DNA of 10,155 bases, from assembly GCA_964470845.1 (NCBI GenBank), contig CAYYEL010000078.1, positions 1-10,155 of the forward strand. The letters are read 5' to 3'. A program made the translations under genes and the position numbers. The DNA comes from HGM04593 sp964470845 (GTDB taxonomy: Bacteria; Bacteroidota; Bacteroidia; Bacteroidales; Bacteroidaceae). Under the pieces are notes generated by a model that worked only from the letters and a program-made list of their open reading frames with translations, had not been told where the DNA came from and ran no database searches. This document shows, in pieces, positions 7,833-10,155 of the stretch (its first letter is position 1; the number at the start of each line of letters is the position of its first letter).

Positions 7833-9661
7833 TTTTTGTCAAAGTCTATTTTTTCGATAGAATATCGGGGTGTGTAGTGTATGAAATATATTTTTTTGTT
7901 GACCATTCCTCCCCAATTGTTTACACGCTCGAATTTAAAGCCTGTCTGTACGGGGGTAAAGGATACTTTGTTTATGTTGTCTGGCATATTGTTGCCGAAT
8001 TTACTCATTGCAAGTAAAAAGACGTAGCCGGTGTCGTAGCCCAACATCCCGTATCGTGGGTATATGTTCTGCGGAGCGCGGTTGTACCAGCGGATATACT
8101 CGTTCTGGAATGCGTTTGCTTCGGGCAGAGTGTAATGGCTGAAGAACGAGGCGTAGAAGTATGTATCGACCTCGTAAATTTCGTTGCGCATATTGCCTGC
8201 GTATATCTGCCACTCGGGATAGCCGAATAGTTTAAAGTCGGGAAGGTCGATTGTGTCGTTGTTTAGCAGTATGAGCGAGGGTATGAGTGTGCTTAGGGTA
8301 ACTTCATTTGATGAGGTGGGGATGAATATGTTTTGTTTGTCGTCGCGCATTATGCCTTTTAGTATGGAGTCGTTGACTTCCATATTTGTAATTGTTTCGA
8401 GCGGAAGTGTCGAGTGGGGTGTTCCGCGTTGTTTGAAACTCTCGGTGAGGGCTGATACAAACTCTTTTTTGTTGTTTATGCTGTCGCTTATGAATATTAC
8501 GTTGGCGTTGGGAAATTCTACGTCGAAGTGGTCTATTACTTCGGAGTAGAAGTAGGATTGCATTGTGTTTACAACATATACCATCGGGTTACGGAATATT
8601 TCGTCCTCTTTGGATGTGAATGGTATTACGAGGGGTATCTCTTTTTGGCGTGCAAAGTCGGCCAATTGTTTGTTGTGCTTGGGGTAGAGGGCGCCAAAGA
8701 TAATGTCCATATTGTCGAGCTCGCCGCTGGCGATGAGTGGTTCGAGGCTGTTGCTCTCTTTGCCCGAGTCGTATGTGTGTATCTCGAATGAGTAGCCGAA
8801 ACGCTTGAGCTTTTCTACTGCCATTAGAAAGCCTTCGTAATATTCTATCATACGCGACTGCTCGTTGGGCGAGTAGCTGTCGAGTACAAAGGGGAGTATT
8901 ATGGCGGCACGTATGCCCTCGAAGGTGTCTTGTGAGGCTATTGAGTCTTTCAGTTGCTCGATGCGACTGAATACCTCGGCGTTTGTCTCTTCTTTCTTTT
9001 TTTGCTCAAGCTCTTTGAAGCGCATCAGTGCAAGCTCGCGGCTTGAGTAGGGGATATTTACTATTGTGTTTTTCTTGAGTTTGTTCTTTTTTATGTCGGG
9101 GTTGACTGCTCGAAACTCTTCTTCGGTTATGTTGTAGAGTTTTGTTATTTTATAGACGGTCTCGCCACGCTCTACCTTGTGGGTGGTGCGTATGGGAATT
9201 GTGTCGGGCTCGGAAGGGGCTGTTTGCGGTTGCTCGGCGGCTGCGGGCTGTGGTTGTGTCTTGGGTGTGGGGATTAGTATAACCTCGCCACTGCGGAAAT
9301 TGGATATACTGAGACCCGGGTTGGCTTCGCATATTTCTTGTGGGGTTATACCATATTTCTGCCCTAAGCGGTAGAGTGTCTCGCCCGGCTGTATTGTGTG
9401 GTAGCGTTCACTGCTTTCGGTGTTGCCTTGTTGGGGCTGTTGTCTGTTTTGGCGTATTTTTATTTTTTGCCCTATTGATAACTTGTTTACGCACTCGGGA
9501 TTCTGGTCTATTATCTCTTTAACCGTTGTCTGATACATACGGGAGATTGAGTATAGTGTTTGTCCTTTGCTTACTGTGTGTATGAAATAGTCGCCGTTCT
9601 GGGCGTTTGCTATTGTTGTGAACAGGAGGAACAGTAGTGTTAAATATGTGATTTTTTTCAT
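7829..9661 (-). CDS. Periplasmic LysM-repeat protein fused to a type-1 periplasmic-binding-protein domain
   Basis: 610 residues. A signal peptide at 1-20 (cleavage ANA, then QN) has no lipobox cysteine, so it is predicted to be soluble in the periplasm. Three LysM modules follow at about 26-70, 87-131 and 160-204, each with the repeat core (KGQTLYSIS, PGETLYRLG, RGETVYKIT) and the NP turn; LysM binds N-acetylglucosamine in peptidoglycan. A Gln/Pro-rich linker separates modules 2 and 3. A short charged, helical stretch (about 205-240) leads into a type-1 periplasmic-binding fold at about 250-600, as in branched-chain amino-acid receptors (AAIILPF; IIFGALYPKHNKQLADFA; IPLVIPFTS). With no transporter genes alongside, nutrient uptake is unlikely. 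The anchored binding fold recalls LpoA, the regulator of a peptidoglycan synthase, but that parallel is inference. It is first in an operon with the barrel gene. Confidence 0.88.
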   Translation of the reverse strand: MKKITYLTLLFLLFTTIANAQNGDYFIHTVSKGQTLYSISRMYQTTVKEIIDQNPECVNKLSIGQKIKIRQNRQQPQQGNTESSERYHTIQPGETLYRLGQKYGITPQEICEANPGLSISNFRSGEVILIPTPKTQPQPAAAEQPQTAPSEPDTIPIRTTHKVERGETVYKITKLYNITEEEFRAVNPDIKKNKLKKNTIVNIPYSSRELALMRFKELEQKKKEETNAEVFSRIEQLKDSIASQDTFEGIRAAIILPFVLDSYSPNEQSRMIEYYEGFLMAVEKLKRFGYSFEIHTYDSGKESNSLEPLIASGELDNMDIIFGALYPKHNKQLADFARQKEIPLVIPFTSKEDEIFRNPMVYVVNTMQSYFYSEVIDHFDVEFPNANVIFISDSINNKKEFVSALTESFKQRGTPHSTLPLETITNMEVNDSILKGIMRDDKQNIFIPTSSNEVTLSTLIPSLILLNNDTIDLPDFKLFGYPEWQIYAGNMRNEIYEVDTYFYASFFSHYTLPEANAFQNEYIRWYNRAPQNIYPRYGMLGYDTGYVFLLAMSKFGNNMPDNINKVSFTPVQTGFKFERVNNWGGMVNKKIYFIHYTPRYSIEKIDFDKK

Positions 9662-9715
9662 ATTCTGAATATCGGGTTTATTGGGTTGTCTTGTTTGCTT
9701 ATGTTATATATTTTG

Positions 9716-9723
9716 CAAATGTA
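9716..9723 (-). promoter_or_regulatory. -7 promoter box for the LysM/barrel operon
   Basis: On the minus strand this reads TACATTTG, an exact match to the Bacteroidota -7 consensus TAnnTTTG. It lies 55 bases upstream of the LysM gene's ATG (start codon at 9661-9659), so the leader would be about 45-50 bases. I could not find a clean TTTG -33 box at the expected spacing, which lowers confidence. Confidence 0.5.
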
Positions 9724-9828
9724 ATGAAAAACGATGAAACAGAGGCTTAAAAATTGTTTTTTGTGGGTGCTTTTGACTAAAGTGTGAATATTTTTTGTTT
9801 GTCTTTATAAAATAAGTGGCGGTGTTTG

Positions 9829-9956
9829 CTCGTTTATTTGTATGTGGCCTTGCGCCTGATGTGTTTTTGCCTTTGGCGATGTTTGGCTGCGCTCATTGCG
9901 TGTGAAAATAAATTTTTACCCATTCGCTTGTACAACTTTTACTCGTTTATTTGTAT
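9829..9956 (+). repeat. 15-nt direct repeat, two copies 113 bases apart
   Basis: CTCGTTTATTTGTAT occurs at 9829-9843 and again at 9942-9956. The second copy runs into the TATCTTCG promoter box at 9954-9961, whereas the first continues as TATGTGGCC and would make a poor promoter. The repeat could mark a duplicated promoter segment or a binding site upstream of the right-edge gene. Confidence 0.6.
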
Positions 9957-9961
9957 CTTCG
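9928..9961 (+). promoter_or_regulatory. Promoter candidate for the right-edge gene
   Basis: TTTGTATCTTCGCA surrounds a -7 box TATCTTCG at 9954-9961, a very typical Bacteroidota form of TAnnTTTG. The nearest -33 candidate is CTTG ending at 9930, at a spacing of 23 bases, slightly longer than usual. Transcription would start near 9967, giving a leader of about 120 bases before the ATG at 10090. Confidence 0.5.
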
Positions 9962-9978
9962 CAAGATGAATGGAATTT

Positions 9979-10085
9979 AGAAGCTGTTTAAATTTATATT
10001 GCCAAGCGTTTTAATATAAATGACGGTGAAACAAATGATACGGCTTCTATTATGATAAATGTTTTTATAAGTTTAAACAACTTCT
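9979..10085 (+). promoter_or_regulatory. Structured leader with competing inverted repeats
   Basis: Three pairings can be drawn. ATTTATATT (9992-10000) pairs perfectly with AATATAAAT (10013-10021). TAGAAGC (9978-9984) pairs with GCTTCTA (10043-10049). Bases 9979-9992 pair at 13 of 14 positions with 10072-10085, just before the start codon at 10090. The second and third share an arm and exclude each other, so this could be a leader that exposes or hides the translation start. No known riboswitch class is recognised, and A/T-rich DNA yields such repeats by chance. Confidence 0.35.
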
Positions 10086-10089
10086 TAAT

Positions 10090-10155
10090 ATGACAAAAGG
10101 TTTGAATTTTATTTTTATATTGGGATTGCTTTTTCTTCCTGTCTGTTTGGTGGCG
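10090..10155 (+). CDS. 5' end of an exported protein (partial, runs off the window)
   Basis: Only 22 codons are visible, from ATG at 10090 to the window edge, without a stop. They read MTKGLNFIFILGLL followed by FLPVCLVA: a positively charged start and a long hydrophobic core, that is, a signal peptide for export. The Cys at residue 19 could belong to a lipoprotein box, but the surrounding residues (LPVC then LVA) are not a good lipobox, and a later cleavage site may lie beyond the edge. A promoter candidate and a leader of about 120 bases precede it, so it likely starts a new transcript. The mature protein cannot be identified. Confidence 0.6.
   Translation, partial: MTKGLNFIFILGLLFLPVCLVA

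Larger units (their letters stand above)
9662..10089. other. Divergent intergenic region, no gene seen
   Basis: 428 bases between the minus-strand LysM gene and the plus-strand gene at the right edge. It holds one promoter candidate per direction, a 15-nt direct repeat and a structured leader, listed separately. The stretch 9845-9900 is more G/C-rich than its surroundings, with short GCC/GGC-type inverted words (GCCTTGCGCC, GCCTTTGGCG), but I see no tRNA fold or protein-coding pattern. It could hide a small RNA, which cannot be decided from the sequence alone. Confidence 0.6.

Noticed and set aside
9845..9900. tRNA or structured RNA in the G/C-richer part of the intergenic region
   Set aside because: No cloverleaf arms, T-loop or CCA-type end could be found; only short GCC/GGC words are present.
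9966..9980. Five-codon ORF (MNGI) at the beginning of the leader
   Set aside because: Its ATG lies at or before the likely transcription start, so it may not be in the transcript, and it is too short to judge.

Overview
The window reads as a chromosomal segment of a Bacteroidota bacterium, most likely of the order Bacteroidales. The evidence is threefold. Promoter-like sites have the phylum's form (TAnnTTTG-type -7 boxes such as TATTTTCG, TATCTTCG and TACATTTG). Start codons sit behind A/T-rich stretches without a Shine-Dalgarno sequence. The gene families are also typical: a secreted GH2 beta-galactosidase with C-terminal accessory domains, a PorT-like outer-membrane barrel, and a LysM protein fused to a periplasmic-binding fold. 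Genus cannot be fixed by eye.

Layout. (1) 1-290 is an AT-rich upstream region with a promoter candidate and no convincing gene. (2) 291-4310 (+) is a large exported GH2 beta-galactosidase, transcribed alone and closed by a hairpin at 4351-4380. (3) 4437-7086 (+) is a tightly packed run: rfbC and rfbD (the last two steps of dTDP-L-rhamnose synthesis, overlapping by 4 bases), a DUF2752 membrane protein 3 bases later, and a polytopic membrane protein that appears split by a single-base frameshift near 6527-6530. (4) A 54-nt perfect palindrome at 7099-7152 separates this run from the convergent minus-strand pair and probably terminates both. (5) 7140-9661 (-) is a two-gene operon: the LysM/type-1 periplasmic-binding protein is transcribed first, and its stop overlaps the start of the beta-barrel protein. 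(6) 9662-10089 is a 428-base divergent intergenic region with a promoter candidate for each direction, a 15-nt direct repeat, and a leader with competing inverted repeats. (7) From 10090 (+) a new gene begins with a signal peptide and runs off the window.

Functionally the window is about the cell envelope and glycans: a periplasmic glycosidase, rhamnose supply for surface polysaccharide, inner-membrane proteins of unknown role, and a peptidoglycan-binding protein co-expressed with an outer-membrane barrel. I see no mobile element, CRISPR array, tRNA or rRNA. The points most worth checking are the frameshifted membrane gene, the LysM-binding-protein/barrel pair as a possible cell-wall regulatory module, and the structured leader before the last gene. 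Nothing here amounts to a clearly new system.
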